NCBI RefSeq assembly: GCF_026745355.1
Contig: NC_079207.1
Span: 11,351,625 to 11,415,624, forward strand
DNA from: Beta vulgaris subsp. vulgaris
Taxonomy: Eukaryota; Streptophyta; Magnoliopsida; Caryophyllales; Amaranthaceae
Length of the DNA: 64,000 nt
Direction of reading: 5' to 3'
The notes beneath the pieces were generated by a model. That model saw only the letters and a list, made by a program, of their open reading frames with translations. It was not told where the DNA came from and ran no database searches. The number at the start of each line of letters is the position of its first letter. Position 1 is the stretch's first letter. Positions 11,826 to 23,391 of the stretch are shown here, one piece after another. The translations under genes were made by a program, and so were the position numbers.

Positions 11826-12286
11826 ACACAACCCTCTGCTGTATCGTAGTGACCCTCTGTTGTATCATATAGTAACCAACACAACCCTTTGTTATATATC
11901 ATAGTGACCTTCTGTTGTATCATAGTAACCAACACAACCCTCTGCTATATATCATAGTTACCCTCTGTTGTATCATAGTAACCAACACAATTTCTAGAAA
12001 AAATAGTGTGGAATCCGCAAATAATCGAACTAAAACTTTGACGGACTAAAACTCCATGAACGACAATACAGAGGAGAGAGAAAGAGAAGATAGAGAGAGA
12101 GAGAAAAAGTAGCGTGAAAGGGGTGGGGGAAGAAGGGGGTAAAGGTTAAACTAAATTACGAAAATGCCATTGTTCATAAGTGTATTTAGGATGGTTAGAT
12201 TAGATTAGCTCCAAAGGTCTAGATTTGTTCTCACATTTTAAAGTGTTCTCACATAGAGGAGGTGTTCTCACAAGAGCCCTCCTCTA

Positions 12287-12308
12287 CATATATATATATA
12301 TATATATA
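12287..12308. repeat. TA microsatellite on the right side of element A
   Basis: A pure TA run between the right end of element A and the CTAG of the Helitron-like end. Confidence 0.85.
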
Positions 12309-12339
12309 CTAGTTTTCCACCCGTGCAAAAATGCACGGG
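12309..12339 (-). mobile_element. Helitron-type 3' terminus (candidate)
   Basis: On the minus strand a perfect 7-bp stem (CCCGTGC/GCACGGG, loop ATTTTT) is followed after 7 nt by CTAG and then T. A hairpin a few nucleotides before a CTRR end, inserted before T, is the Helitron 3' signature. Imperfect relatives of the stem occur at 13997-14012 and 14560-14579. No Rep/helicase and no 5' TC end could be placed, so only this terminus is claimed. Confidence 0.5.
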
Positions 12340-12598
12340 AAGTTTATTTTTTTGATTTAATTGTTTATATCAAATAAGAATGTGTATATATTATGTTATA
12401 CATGGTAATAAAACACTGCAGGTTGCATGTAGCATTTATTGAAGAGGAAACACGAAAAAACCCTTTTATCTCAACGAAGTGAATGAACATCACAAATGAA
12501 TTATTAAATGACAATAATAATAAGAGTATTTTAAAAACTTTTGAACCACGTCTTTGTACTATACATTTGTGGTAACATTTGAATTTTCACGTTCTTTA
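12340..12598. other. Unassigned AT-rich DNA
   Basis: No ORF or terminal repeat. It may be the body of the Helitron-like element ending at 12309. Confidence 0.4.
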
Positions 12599-12915
12599 TC
12601 AGCTATTAATGTTTTTCAAACCCTTTTTGCTAATAACTCTTGATATGAAAATATATATTTAAAATTATATAATACGTCCCTTGAAATCATGGTGTATCTA
12701 TATTTATATAAATATGTAATGAAATAGTATAAACATAAAAGTAGAGCAGGCAACCAGCAAGTTGGGCTGGCAATCAGTTCAAGTTTGGTTGGATTTGCTT
12801 TCGGTTTACTACACATTTAATAAACAGGTTGAAATACTCAACCCTGACCCGACCTATTTGATAAGCGAATTACCCGTTGAACCCATTTAATATAATTAGT
12901 ATTATACAAAAATTA
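12599..12915 (+). repeat. Local duplication unit, copy 1
   Basis: Matches 13465-13770 over about 310 bp with small indels (shared anchors: ccctttttgctaataactc, aatacgtcccttgaaatc, caaccctgacccgacc). Offset is about 866 bp, same orientation. Confidence 0.8.
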
Positions 12916-13237
12916 ATTATTTTCTTAAAAGTATATATGAGAGAGTTCACTGTTGATTGAAAGTATGCATGTTTAATATTTCTTATAATAATTGTGACCA
13001 ATTTAGCAATATTTACTTTTTTAACCAAATTTTAGTTTATCAATATATTTTTCGAGAATTTTCTACATATATGTAAGTTAATAAAGTCAAAGCATGTCAA
13101 TTTCGAGTCAAAATGTCAACCTCAACCTACCTGTTTAATCAATGGGTTAGAAAATCGGTCAAAGTTCCAACCCAACCTGCTTATTTTGGGTTAGGTTCGG
13201 GTCATATTTCGTATTGAGTTAGCTTTTGCAAACCCTA
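12762..13237. mobile_element. hAT-like MITE, decayed (candidate)
   Basis: Ends TTGGGCTGGCAATC and GCAAACCCTA form an imperfect inverted pair of hAT type. The interior is rich in GGGTT/AACCC motifs as in the better hAT copies here. No convincing 8-bp target duplication. A truncated version lies in duplication copy 2 (from about 13618). Confidence 0.45.
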
Positions 13238-13369
13238 CATAAAGTAGTGACATTATAATTTACACTGTATAGTAAATGTAAATTAACAAAAAAATTAAAG
13301 AGAAAATACATTTTTCAATTTAGTTTATTAAAAAAATAACATGTAACTCATCTTATCAAATAGACAATA

Positions 13370-13463
13370 AATTTCATATATATTGTAATATATAAATGAA
13401 ATATATATTGTAATGTATAAATTTTTCTTCTAATATATACCTAAGAAATGAATATAGAAATAT
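13370..13463 (+). repeat. Short duplication unit, copy 1
   Basis: The 94-bp stretch ending aagaaatgaatatagaaatatc recurs at 13771-13861, flanking duplication copy 2 on both sides. Confidence 0.75.
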
Positions 13464-13464
13464 C

Positions 13465-13770
13465 AGTTATTAATGTTCATCAAACCCTTTTTGCTAATAA
13501 CTCTTGATATGACAATATATATTTAAAATTATATAATACGTCCCTTGAAATCATGGTATATATATTATATAATATGTAATGAAATAGTATAAACATAAAA
13601 GTAGAGTAGGCAACCAAGTTGGGCTGGCAATCAGTTCAGGTTTGGTTGGATTTGCGTTCGGGTTTACTAAACATTTAATAAACAGGTTGAAATACTCAAC
13701 CCTGACCCGACCTATTTGATAAACGAATTACCCGTTTAACCCATTTAATCATAATATTATTATACAAAAA
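13465..13770 (+). repeat. Local duplication unit, copy 2
   Basis: Second copy of 12599-12915. Directly bracketed by the short unit at 13370-13463 and 13771-13861. Confidence 0.8.
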
Positions 13771-13861
13771 ATTTCATGTATATTGTAATATATAAATGAA
13801 ATTATTTGTAATGTATAAATTTTTCTTCTAATATATACCTAAGAAATGAATATAGAAATAT
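13771..13861 (+). repeat. Short duplication unit, copy 2
   Basis: Repeat of 13370-13463 with a 6-7 bp deletion in the TA-rich part. Confidence 0.75.
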
Positions 13862-14042
13862 CCTACACGATATTATGATCTTGTAATGAGAATCGTATAA
13901 ATTAAAATGGGTTTAACCTTAAACAAAATAACTAAATGGGCTTGTTATCTAAAATGATATAATATTGTATTAAGAATAGTCTAAAATTGGCTTACAACCC
14001 GTGCGATGCACTATACTGAAATATAAATTATCTATAATAATC

Positions 14043-14077
<35 letters not shown>

Positions 14078-14691
14078 CCATATAAATGATTAAATGGTAC
14101 TAAGTTAATAGCACATACATTGCTTAGGTTAATTTAATTAACTTTGAGTAACATTTAGTGGTCAAACTTGTTCAAACTCGCTTTAAGCTCACATAAATTT
14201 TCTTACAATGAATCTAATTGTTTATATCAATATTGTTACATATTAAAAAAAATATCTATTCCCCTAGATAGCATGGTTTCATTTGCGGGTCAGCAAAATA
14301 TGTCTGATAATTAATATTAATAACATATATCTAAGAAAAAATATGAAAACCCAAAATATTTCAATTTAGAAATTGAATATTTTGTGATATTTACATTAGA
14401 ATCATGAAGTGATCATACACAACTAAATATTGAAATAATTTAAGAAAGATATAAATGAGAAATAAAAGATTAGATGGCTTTTAAAATTTGTTACTATTGA
14501 CTTGCGAAATAATTTACATCTTGACTATTTGAGAAATAATTTATATTAAGATTATCTGGCCCGTGCATAATGCACATGGATTTTTTTTAGTTCTCAAATA
14601 TTTTTTTAATTCCAAAATTATTGGAATGACTACATTTAAAATTGAAAGATTATAAATTGTAAATTTATATTTCATGATATAATCTTTTCAT
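13862..14691. other. AT-rich intergenic DNA with (TTA)n
   Basis: No gene. Contains a (TTA)n microsatellite of about 11-12 units at 14043-14077 and two worn CCCGTGC hairpins (13997, 14560) related to the Helitron-like end at 12309. Confidence 0.6.
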
Positions 14692-15202
14692 TAGGGCTGT
14701 CAAAATTAAAGCTGATCCAATATGATAACCTATCTCGAATCTAACCTGAAAATTTCGGATTTGGGTTAAAATTTTCAACCTGAAAAAAAAGATGGGTCGC
14801 CCAACCGACCAGAAAAAATAATGGGTTAGGTTCAGGTTGAATTTTTGAACCTCAAAACAATCCGAATATCTGACTTTGAAGTGGGGTCAAATTCAAGGCA
14901 GGCCAACCTATGTTTATCTAACTTGTATTAGACCAAACTCGTTTCTTGAATATTCTAAATTTGATTAAGTTGGCATTTGAATTCAAGACTCACTCAATAT
15001 GTTGAATTATTGCAGTGATTAAATTTAAAATCATGTCATTTTGGGTTGGTTTCGGGTCAACCTGAAATCGAAAAGGTCGGGTTCAAATTCTAATTTTCGA
15101 CCTGAAATCAGAATCAAGTCAAGTTTGGATTAGGGGTAAGTGACCCGAAATAGAAATCAGGTGAACTTGAAATAAATCCAACTTGAACTTATTACTACCC
15201 TA
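14692..15202. mobile_element. hAT-like MITE (candidate)
   Basis: Left TAGGGCTGTCAA and right TACTACCCTA are an imperfect inverted pair. The interior repeats GGGTT, CCGAA and CAACCTGA motifs. No matching 8-bp duplication was found, so the ends are approximate. Confidence 0.45.
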
Positions 15203-15637
15203 CATTATTAATATAGACAAATGACACGTAAAGATAATTATTTTATACTACAATAATATCTAATAATAATGTATTCTACTGGAGTAATAATTAAACAATA
15301 TAAAAAGTTGTGAAAATTATCAATCCCGCAATTCCAAAATAAATTGTCTACATTATAAATCAAAATCTACGACTACGGGTAAGTTACATAAATGGTAATG
15401 TAAAATGGTAAGTTATATCAATATTAACATTGTTTATTATTAGTTAGCAACTGTGCCGGAATTATACACGAAATAATATGATTGTATAGTACTTCCATTT
15501 GCTGAGTGAAACTTACCAAATTTATAAGATTGTAATTGATCCATTTTACACGTGGCACTAAAAAAAATGAGAATAAGTATAGTGATGACATGTGGCGAAA
15601 TGAGTAATAGCTTGACACATAGGCAAATTTTTCTAGC
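15203..15637. other. Unassigned AT-rich DNA
   Basis: No supported feature. Confidence 0.4.
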
Positions 15638-15798
<161 letters not shown>

Positions 15799-16586
15799 TC
15801 GGGATCCGGTGAGAATGAAGAGTTATGTGAGAATAGAAAAATATGTGAGAATTACTACAACCGTTAAATAAAAAAGATCTAAGGCTGCGATTTACCCATA
15901 GAAGTAATAACAAAACCACTCTTGTAGCAGCAACATTTCAATTCAGCGTTCACGGAGAAAAATAAAAGATTCATACCTCTCAATCTCTCATCATCGACCT
16001 ATTGATTACAAACAAAAATCTGAACTTTCCTTTCTTGGTCGAAATTCATCCATCAAGTAATCATCAATTCATCATCAGGTACGAACAAAAATCTAAACTT
16101 TTTAAAATTATGTACTTGCATTATATGCTTAATCATGGATTCCATAATTATAAGATAATTATAAGCTATGTTTTTCAAATCTTATAATCGAAAATTGTCT
16201 TTTACAAACTATACCTGATGGAATGTTGAATTTCTGTTGAAATTCTACTTTTTCTCTCTCGTTTGACTAATTTGCTTAATTTCATGTTTGATTTTGCATC
16301 TTTTATTATGATCCTAATGGATTGAATGTGTGGATTGTGTTTTTGGAGGATGAATTATTATTTAGGTTATTGATGCAAATTTTATGAATTTGCTAGATTG
16401 TGAGATTAGTGTAGGAAGTGATAGAATTTACCCAACAGGGGAATTACGAGAGAGGGAGATTGACTTACTGTTTGGAATGTCTTTATTCATCTTTAGTATT
16501 GCGTGAAAATCGGTTTTGTAATTGGTGAGAAAATTGGTTGTAGTTGTTGATTTAGATGTTGTTGATTCTGACATGTTCTATGAGCA

Positions 16587-16935
16587 GATGGTGAGTTAAG
16601 TTCCTCTAGAAATTATGAAGGATTTGAGCATGTTGCTTCTGTTGATCCCGTAGAATTCTATAGGCAGCTTTGTGAGTTGCCGAGGGATGCCGAATTATGC
16701 AGGGAAGATTGGCAGTTATTACATGATATATTTGGCTTCTTATCGCGGTCTACTTAGGAATCTATGCAAGCTTTGGCTATATACATTAGTTCATTATTGT
16801 TCAGCTGTGTTATTTTTGAAGAATTTGATAATCTTTGGGCTTTGTTTGGCTATGGGTAATGGGTACAATCTGATGACTTTGGACATGTTCATCATATGTT
16901 TACTAGGTGGTACATGATGTTTCGTGATGAATAAT
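16587..16935 (+). pseudogene. Unidentified degenerate coding segment in element B
   Basis: One frame reads as plausible protein (…EGFEHVASVDPVEFYRQLC…, DWQLLHDIFGFLSRS, then after a stop ESMQALAIYISSLLF, FEEFDNLWALFGYG, and HVHHMFTRWYMMFRDE). It has at least two internal stops. Amino-acid composition is unlike the surrounding AT-rich DNA. I do not recognise the family; it could be a captured host fragment or the remains of a transposase. No start codon or splice sites are convincing. Confidence 0.35.
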
Positions 16936-18360
16936 GGTTAATTTTTGCACTTTTCTTCAGTAGGATGTGTGGCTAGTGTTTGTGTTTCTAGCCTCACTCA
17001 TGTACATCACATCTTTACTACATATACATCACTGGCGCTCTATAGGTACATTAAATCTTAATTATATACATCCTCTTTATGAGAAAATTCGAATAACCGA
17101 TTAAGCAACATTGACACAACTATTCTGCAAAAAGTTATCATATATGCCTAAATAAACATTAGATCCAATTCTCTCATATTAAAAATAAAAATTCTTATTT
17201 ATAGAATTTCATACATTTTTCACCAAGTACATTGTCGTGCTTCTATGAGTATATCAAGCGACTTGTGCAAGTACATTGAAGTGTGGCTAGTTGTTACCAC
17301 TTTTTCACATCTTCTCATCGATAATTTGGGTTATTTGCAATATCATACACAAACATGAAAGGACAAAGTTATAAAATATATAGGAGTATCCATGAACCTA
17401 TTAATTGTAATGTGTGGTAAATGAAGAAGATGAAGAAGTGTGTTTTGTTCCCCTGTTCTTCAAGAGTGATTTTGTTTCTGTTTTGTTAATGGCAAGATTT
17501 TAATGTTCTTTTAGTTTCTGTGCTTGTAGTTTCTTTTCTGCAATTGTGATTTTTGTTACCTTCATGATCTAATGATAACTAGAAACTCATTTCTATATAT
17601 GACTTGGCTGATGTTTATCCTATCTATTTGGTTTTTTATATTGCTATACTAAGTCTACTTTATGTAATGTACATCATATCTTTACTACATATACATCATT
17701 GGTATACTACATGTATATTAAATCTCATATATATATACATCATCTTCGTGAGATATTTCAAATAGTTATCTGCGGAGACTTTTCTTCCCCATAGATAAAC
17801 CCATGTGTTCTTTTCGCCCTTTACCTTGAGGAGGTTGTGTGCATAGTATGTTACAATTTATTAGGCCTAACTGGCTATGGCACCCCTTTAGCGCATATTT
17901 ATGGTTCATTCTGATAATTATTGCAGCCCTTTTTGCAAAGCCAATTGAGTTGTGCAGCTGGGAGAGTTGCATTTATTTAGCACTCATATGTCATTGTGAT
18001 TCTATGTTAAGGCCTTGATTATCATTCATATTGTTTAAACATATAAGCCTACATGGTATTGTTTTTTATGTGATACTTTTATAATTTTTAGGAAGCCAAT
18101 CACAGGAACACCCTGACACTTGAAGAAAGAAGGCCTTGATGATCCTTCATTCCCTTGTGTATCTTTGAGAGTGAACCTTATCTATAAAATAAGGTTACTT
18201 AGTGTGGGCATGATTTTATGCCTTGTCGGTTTTTTTTGAGGTTTGTCTTAGAACATATCAATCACTCACCAACTACGTTAGCAGATTCTTTGCTCACAGG
18301 AACGAGTAAAATGTCCATTTTCATTTCATTAATACATTGTCCATTCGCGTCTTCTGTTGC

Positions 18361-18543
18361 AGTGCCACCACCTACTTATGTTCAGTTTTTGGAGATGGAG
18401 AAGAAGTTCCAATTGCTACAGCAATATGAGGCAAAATGGATGCGGGGTCAACAATATTATATCTTTGTTGAGCAACACTTTGTAATTCCAAATTCCTCTC
18501 TTAGATGTAAACTTTGTTATCTCGTAGAGAATTATCGAGACTA
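18361..18543 (+). pseudogene. Unidentified coding-like segment in element B
   Basis: The frame VPPPTYVQFLEMEKKFQLLQQYEAKWMRGQ... runs to a stop at 18543. It is rich in charged and Gln residues and looks like an amphipathic helix. No family assigned. It may be an exon fragment of the same captured gene as 16587-16935, which is inference only. Confidence 0.3.
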
Positions 18544-18779
18544 ACATTTTGACTAGCACATTACTCAGGGAAAATTACTTGTATATTTAGCCGAGTTCTT
18601 CTAAGCTCATAAATTAGTATTTAAATATTTGTATTCTTTCTCCTTGTACGGTGAGGCAGAATGTTAGTGGCTCCTTATGAATGTGGCTGTTTATTGTCTT
18701 GTTGGATATCTTGGACAACAATTTATTAATGCAATAAGTCACCTCTTGAGCTTTTATTAAAAGCACATCACCCATGGCT

Positions 18780-18935
18780 TGAAAGTACATCACTCATGGC
18801 TTGAAAGTATAATAATCTGAACACGAGGAAAATTTATTCCATAATCATCATTCATACTATAAGCATGAAAGCATAATATGTCTTACATCGACCAAACTTT
18901 GTTATGCCACTTCATGAACAACTAATATTCTCAAA
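18780..18935 (+). repeat. Element B internal duplication, copy 1
   Basis: Matches 19495-19650 (shared acacgaggaaaattta, gcataatatgtcttacat, cacttcatgaa). Direct orientation, offset about 715 bp. Confidence 0.7.
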
Positions 18936-19494
18936 AATAGCTTATACACATGAAATTCTCAAAAATAGAATTATACACATGAAATTCTCAAAAATAGACT
19001 TATACACATGAAAATCTCAATACTATCATATAATCTATCGCTTATGTAGATCTCTTTCTTTCCTTACAAAAGATATGGCAAATTACTCTTAAATACAAAT
19101 TTTTCCAAGTTGTTCGCTAGTTTCATTGCCTTAGCATTTCTCAAGAGATCTACAAGCATATATTGATGGTTCTAATGCTCAAATGTTTGTAGACAACTTT
19201 AAAATGAAAAAAATTAGTAAGTGAACTTCAAAGGAAGAAATTATAATGTACTAAAAATATCGAAGGTTGACTGTATTATCCATTATCATAATTAGTAAAA
19301 TATGATTAACTAAAACTAAATATATAACTCATTTTGTAATGTAAGGTGCAACTATAATACATACATGAGGTGTAAGCTTGGCTTAATGAAACTAACTTCA
19401 AATTATATTCGCTATATAACTATATGAGTTGTAAGGTACATCACCAATGACTTGAATGTGCATCACCGATTACTCAAATGTACATCACCAATGG

Positions 19495-19650
19495 CTTGAA
19501 AGTACATCATAGATTGAAAGCATAAATACCAGGACACGAGGAAAATTTAGTAAAGAATCATCATTGATACTATAAGCATAAAAAGCATAATATGTCTTAC
19601 ATAGACCAAACTATGTTACGACACTTCATGAAGAACTAAATTCTCAAAAA
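19495..19650 (+). repeat. Element B internal duplication, copy 2
   Basis: Second copy of 18780-18935, with small indels. Confidence 0.7.
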
Positions 19651-22031
19651 ACGCTTATAGCCTTATACCAAATCCAAGTTCTTCCTATCACTCGCTCATT
19701 TCACCGCCTTAGCATTCTTCACATAGGTTGTTGACCACATTGAGTTATCCTTAAAAATCTCAGAGCAGTATTTGCTTTGGTTCCGAAACTTTTCCGAAAA
19801 TGACCCTAGAAACAAAATTATATATTCATTATCAATTTTTTCAAAATAAATTATTTCAACTCATAACCACAATAGCCTTCAATACAAAATTCATATCAAC
19901 TCATAACCAATATGCAACAAGTGAAATCGAAACAAACTGATGTGATCAACATCTACGTCAATTAATTGTCTCCAAAATGAGCTTACTTGGGTATGTTGTT
20001 GCAAATAGCTTAAAATAACTTAATAGTTAAGTTTCTTTTTCTCCCTTTTTCACAACACCTTTTTTCTCCTAGAACCTTATATTTCTAGTCCTATTGAACT
20101 AAATGGCCGAATAAAGACTCACTACTCAATTCTAAGGCAAAACTCCTTCCTGCATTATTTACAAAAATTTTACTTCTGTTTTTTATTTCCTACTCACGTA
20201 TTATAAGTCAATCTGTAATATAATACCAATACATCACATTTAGCTAGCTAAAAGCTCAATACACACAGAGTGAAAGCCATATACCAATACATCACATGTA
20301 CATCAAATCCTAACCACATATACATCATTGGTACACTATAAGTACATTGAATCTCATATATGAGAAATTAAGTACACATAAGTACTTAAACTTGGATAAA
20401 AAGTCGTATATTTAAAAGATAAAAGAATTTTTACTAGTCTGCTGCTCCCACCATCAATATCTACCTTGTTCTAAGCAAAATAAATGGGAAGTTGTCTGGA
20501 TCAGTTAGGCTTGCCTATATACAAAGAAGAGTATTTCTCAATATTTTCCCCTTAGGCAGCTGCAAATATCCACCTCTACATTCCAAATAAAGCTAAGGAT
20601 TTTTTATAGCCCACAAACACAAAGGAAACCTCTCTTAATGATACCAACTTCGTAGAGATCTATGAAAACCATTCTTGAATTTTTTTTTATTCACATATTC
20701 CCGCACTCTAGAGTAGGAAAAATTCATGTTTTAAAAAATACTAAAGAGATTCATAAAGTACAATTTAAGATGCACACAAAAAGAGCATAACTTCATAAGC
20801 CAATGATAGTTGCATTGCCCAACTAGTAACCACAACAGATGATCTAGAAACAATTCTGAGTTTCACTATTTAGTTTTTTTTATCATTAGTCTGAAACACA
20901 TCTTCTATTTAATGGATATATCAGCTAAAAAACCACACAAAAAAGAAAGACATAGCGGCATATTGTACTTAGTTTGAATCATCTTTCAATAATTACAAGT
21001 GTAACGCGAAATAAGCAGCTAGGCAACCCAAAATCTGCATAATCCTTCCACAATTATTTATATTTAGTAATTAATTAAAAGAGCTTCAAGGGTCAAGTGA
21101 CAAGAGTCAAGAGACAAAGGAAATGTTAATCAATCTTCTACAGGACAACACTTTTGGGAGCCAGTCAAAGACTACAGCATGAGCTTTAAGAAAACCCCTC
21201 TGAAAAGAACAACCATAAACATAATTAATAGGAACTTCTAAAAATTCAACAATGAACAGGAACAACATAAATAAAAGTAAAAAGCTCAAACAATTAAATA
21301 TATAGAATTGCAGCAAATGAGTACAACATGATACAAAAGCTTATTGCACTGGAGTTGAAATATATCAGGGAGTTCCAGTTCGGGATTCATGAAACTCTAT
21401 AGTGCATTGGACAAGAATTCAGGCAGAATTCATAACAGCACAAAGAGTATAAAAACATTAAATCTATAATTTCTAATATCATATTCTCGAATGCAAGGGT
21501 TAAATAAGCAAGGGGACTCACTATAAATCCCATAAATGTACAAGATTAGAGAAACATTAAAGAGAATATGCATCAACTCACAGAAGTTTTCACCATATGT
21601 TTACAACTTGTGTACTCTACAAGATTAGTATCAAGCATTGAATGAAGTCATATCCTATAGCAAGAAAGGATCTTTAATGGAAAAACCCTATCAAAAGGAG
21701 ATGGGTAATTGGAAAATGAAAATTAAAATCAAACCATGAACAAAAAGGTGAACTTCTTGAAATTGCCCAGAATTAACGTGGGAAACAGAATAATTGAAAA
21801 ATAAAAGGCTTTTGTAGTCATGTACCCTGCTTTATCTCCCCTTTTTCTTAAGATGATACTCTTGTCCCTAATCTTGCTTACGCCACCTGGTACGCTAGGA
21901 TAAACCAATCTTTGGTGGCACTCTCTGGTACTCTCTCTACCACGATAAAACCAACTTGCATCACAAAATTAAGGAATTCCTATCCGTTTATGGACCTTAT
22001 CTCATGAGCAGTGAAATCAGTATTTGAGCTT

Positions 22032-22180
22032 CTACTTCGAAAACTCTTCCAATGCTTTCCACTTAGTTGCTGCCAGCAACATAATAGGGTCAAGTTTACT
22101 CACAGGCAACATATAACTATCCCCATCTTCAAGGAAGTTGATATTAAAAGGATAATTCCATTTTGTCCCAAACTTATTTA
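22032..22180 (-). pseudogene. Unidentified protein-coding fragment in element B
   Basis: The minus-strand frame reads NKFGTKWNYPFNINF, then LEDGDSYMLPVSKLDPIMLL and AATKWKALEEFSK before a stop. About 49 residues without interruption and with normal-looking composition. It does not match a family I can name. It lies just inside the right third of element B, opposite in orientation to the segments at 16587 and 18361. Confidence 0.35.
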
Positions 22181-22728
22181 GAAAAAGAGAACTCAAAAAT
22201 CAGGTGTTGCGTCTTCGCACTATTAGCAAAAAGAATCCAGCATCAAACTAGTGCTTGTCAAATTTTTCCTTCTTATCTCATTATGACCATTGCAACTTCC
22301 AGCTTAGACTACCCTTTTTACCTTATCAATAATCTCAAGATACTATTTAGGATATTATCAATTACATATATTTACAGTATTAATATTTCAAGCTACTCAT
22401 CAAGATATTATCAATAACCTATATTAACATTATCAATAATCTCAAGTTACTCATCTTAGGACTCATTATCAACTGATGTAACTAATGGTGGCTAAAAGTT
22501 CATCACCAATAGCTTAAAAGTACATAACCAATGGCTTAAAAGTACATCACAATTATGAATGCTTAATCTTAGAATCACAGACACATGCACTTAAACCAAA
22601 ACAAATAAACGACATATTACGCAAAAATAAAAGATGGAAGTTTAGACCACTTCAACCAAATTCCAGACAAATCTTACCTTATAAAGTTGTAAATCCAAAA
22701 CAAAACAAATAAAATAAATAGGCAAAAT

Positions 22729-23120
22729 GAGAATCACATCTTCCATCGCTCGATTTCAAAGTAACAACATCAAAATTTTGTAAACTAAACCCTAAAATCT
22801 GAGAAATAACTGAATAATAGAGCATATAACATTCGAAAAAATACCACTTTGAATCTCCTTCGAGTTTCAATGAAGGACTTTGGATCTTTTCGAGCTTCAA
22901 TTGAGGATGAAATTGAGATTTATTGAGAATCACATCTGCCACCGCTCTATTTCATAGTAACAACATCAAAATTTTGTAAACTAAACCCTAAAATCTGAAA
23001 AATAACTGAAAATAGAGCATAAAAAATTCGAAAAAATACCACTTTAAATCTTCTTCGAGTTTCAATGAAGGTCTTTGAATCTTTTTTGAGCTTCAATTAG
23101 GACGAAATCGCTATTTTGCT
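22729..23120 (+). repeat. Two-copy tandem repeat, 196-bp unit
   Basis: gagaatcacatct... starts at 22729 and again at 22925. The two units match over nearly their full length (anchors: aacaacatcaaaattttg, actaaaccctaaaatctga, cgagtttcaatgaagg). Confidence 0.85.
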
Positions 23121-23335
23121 ATAGTAGCTCGAGCTAATTTACCATCTTCGAGCTTCCATGGAGGACGAAATTGCTAATTTGCTTGTATTAGTATGTCGAG
23201 GAAGCACGAAAGTGTTTTTGGGTTAATGAAGAGATAAATTTCAGCCAATAGATTAGAGGATCTAAGGGCAGGGATTTATTCTCATATAACTAAGTATTCT
23301 CATATAACCATGTTATTCTCACATGAGCCCAAATC

Positions 23336-23391
23336 TATATATATATACATATATATATACATATATATATACATATATATATATACATATA
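23336..23391. repeat. TA/CATA tract between elements B and C
   Basis: 56 bp of TATATACATA; the only DNA between the two elements. Confidence 0.9.

Larger units (their letters stand above)
2857..12285. mobile_element. Element A: TA-microsatellite-flanked element with GTGAGAA end repeats
   Basis: The left end GGGTTGGGATCCGGTGAGAA directly follows a TA tract and carries three copies of a GTGAGAA motif spaced about 20 bp apart (2870-2915). The inverse complement of the right end (12205-12285) shows the same three-motif layout (TTGTGAGAAC, TATGTGAGAAC, AATGTGAGAAC) and is followed by another TA tract. The same layout bounds B (15796-23335), and a TGAAAAC version bounds C and D. No transposase is seen. 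Own sequence after removing the nested hAT (3093-11128) and Stowaway (11248) is about 1.1 kb. The class is uncertain: rice Micron elements also sit in TA microsatellites, and that is the nearest known parallel I can name. Confidence 0.65.

Noticed and set aside
16672..16917. 81-codon ORF in element B
   Set aside because: It overlaps a different frame (16587-16935) with better protein-like composition, so it is probably a shadow.
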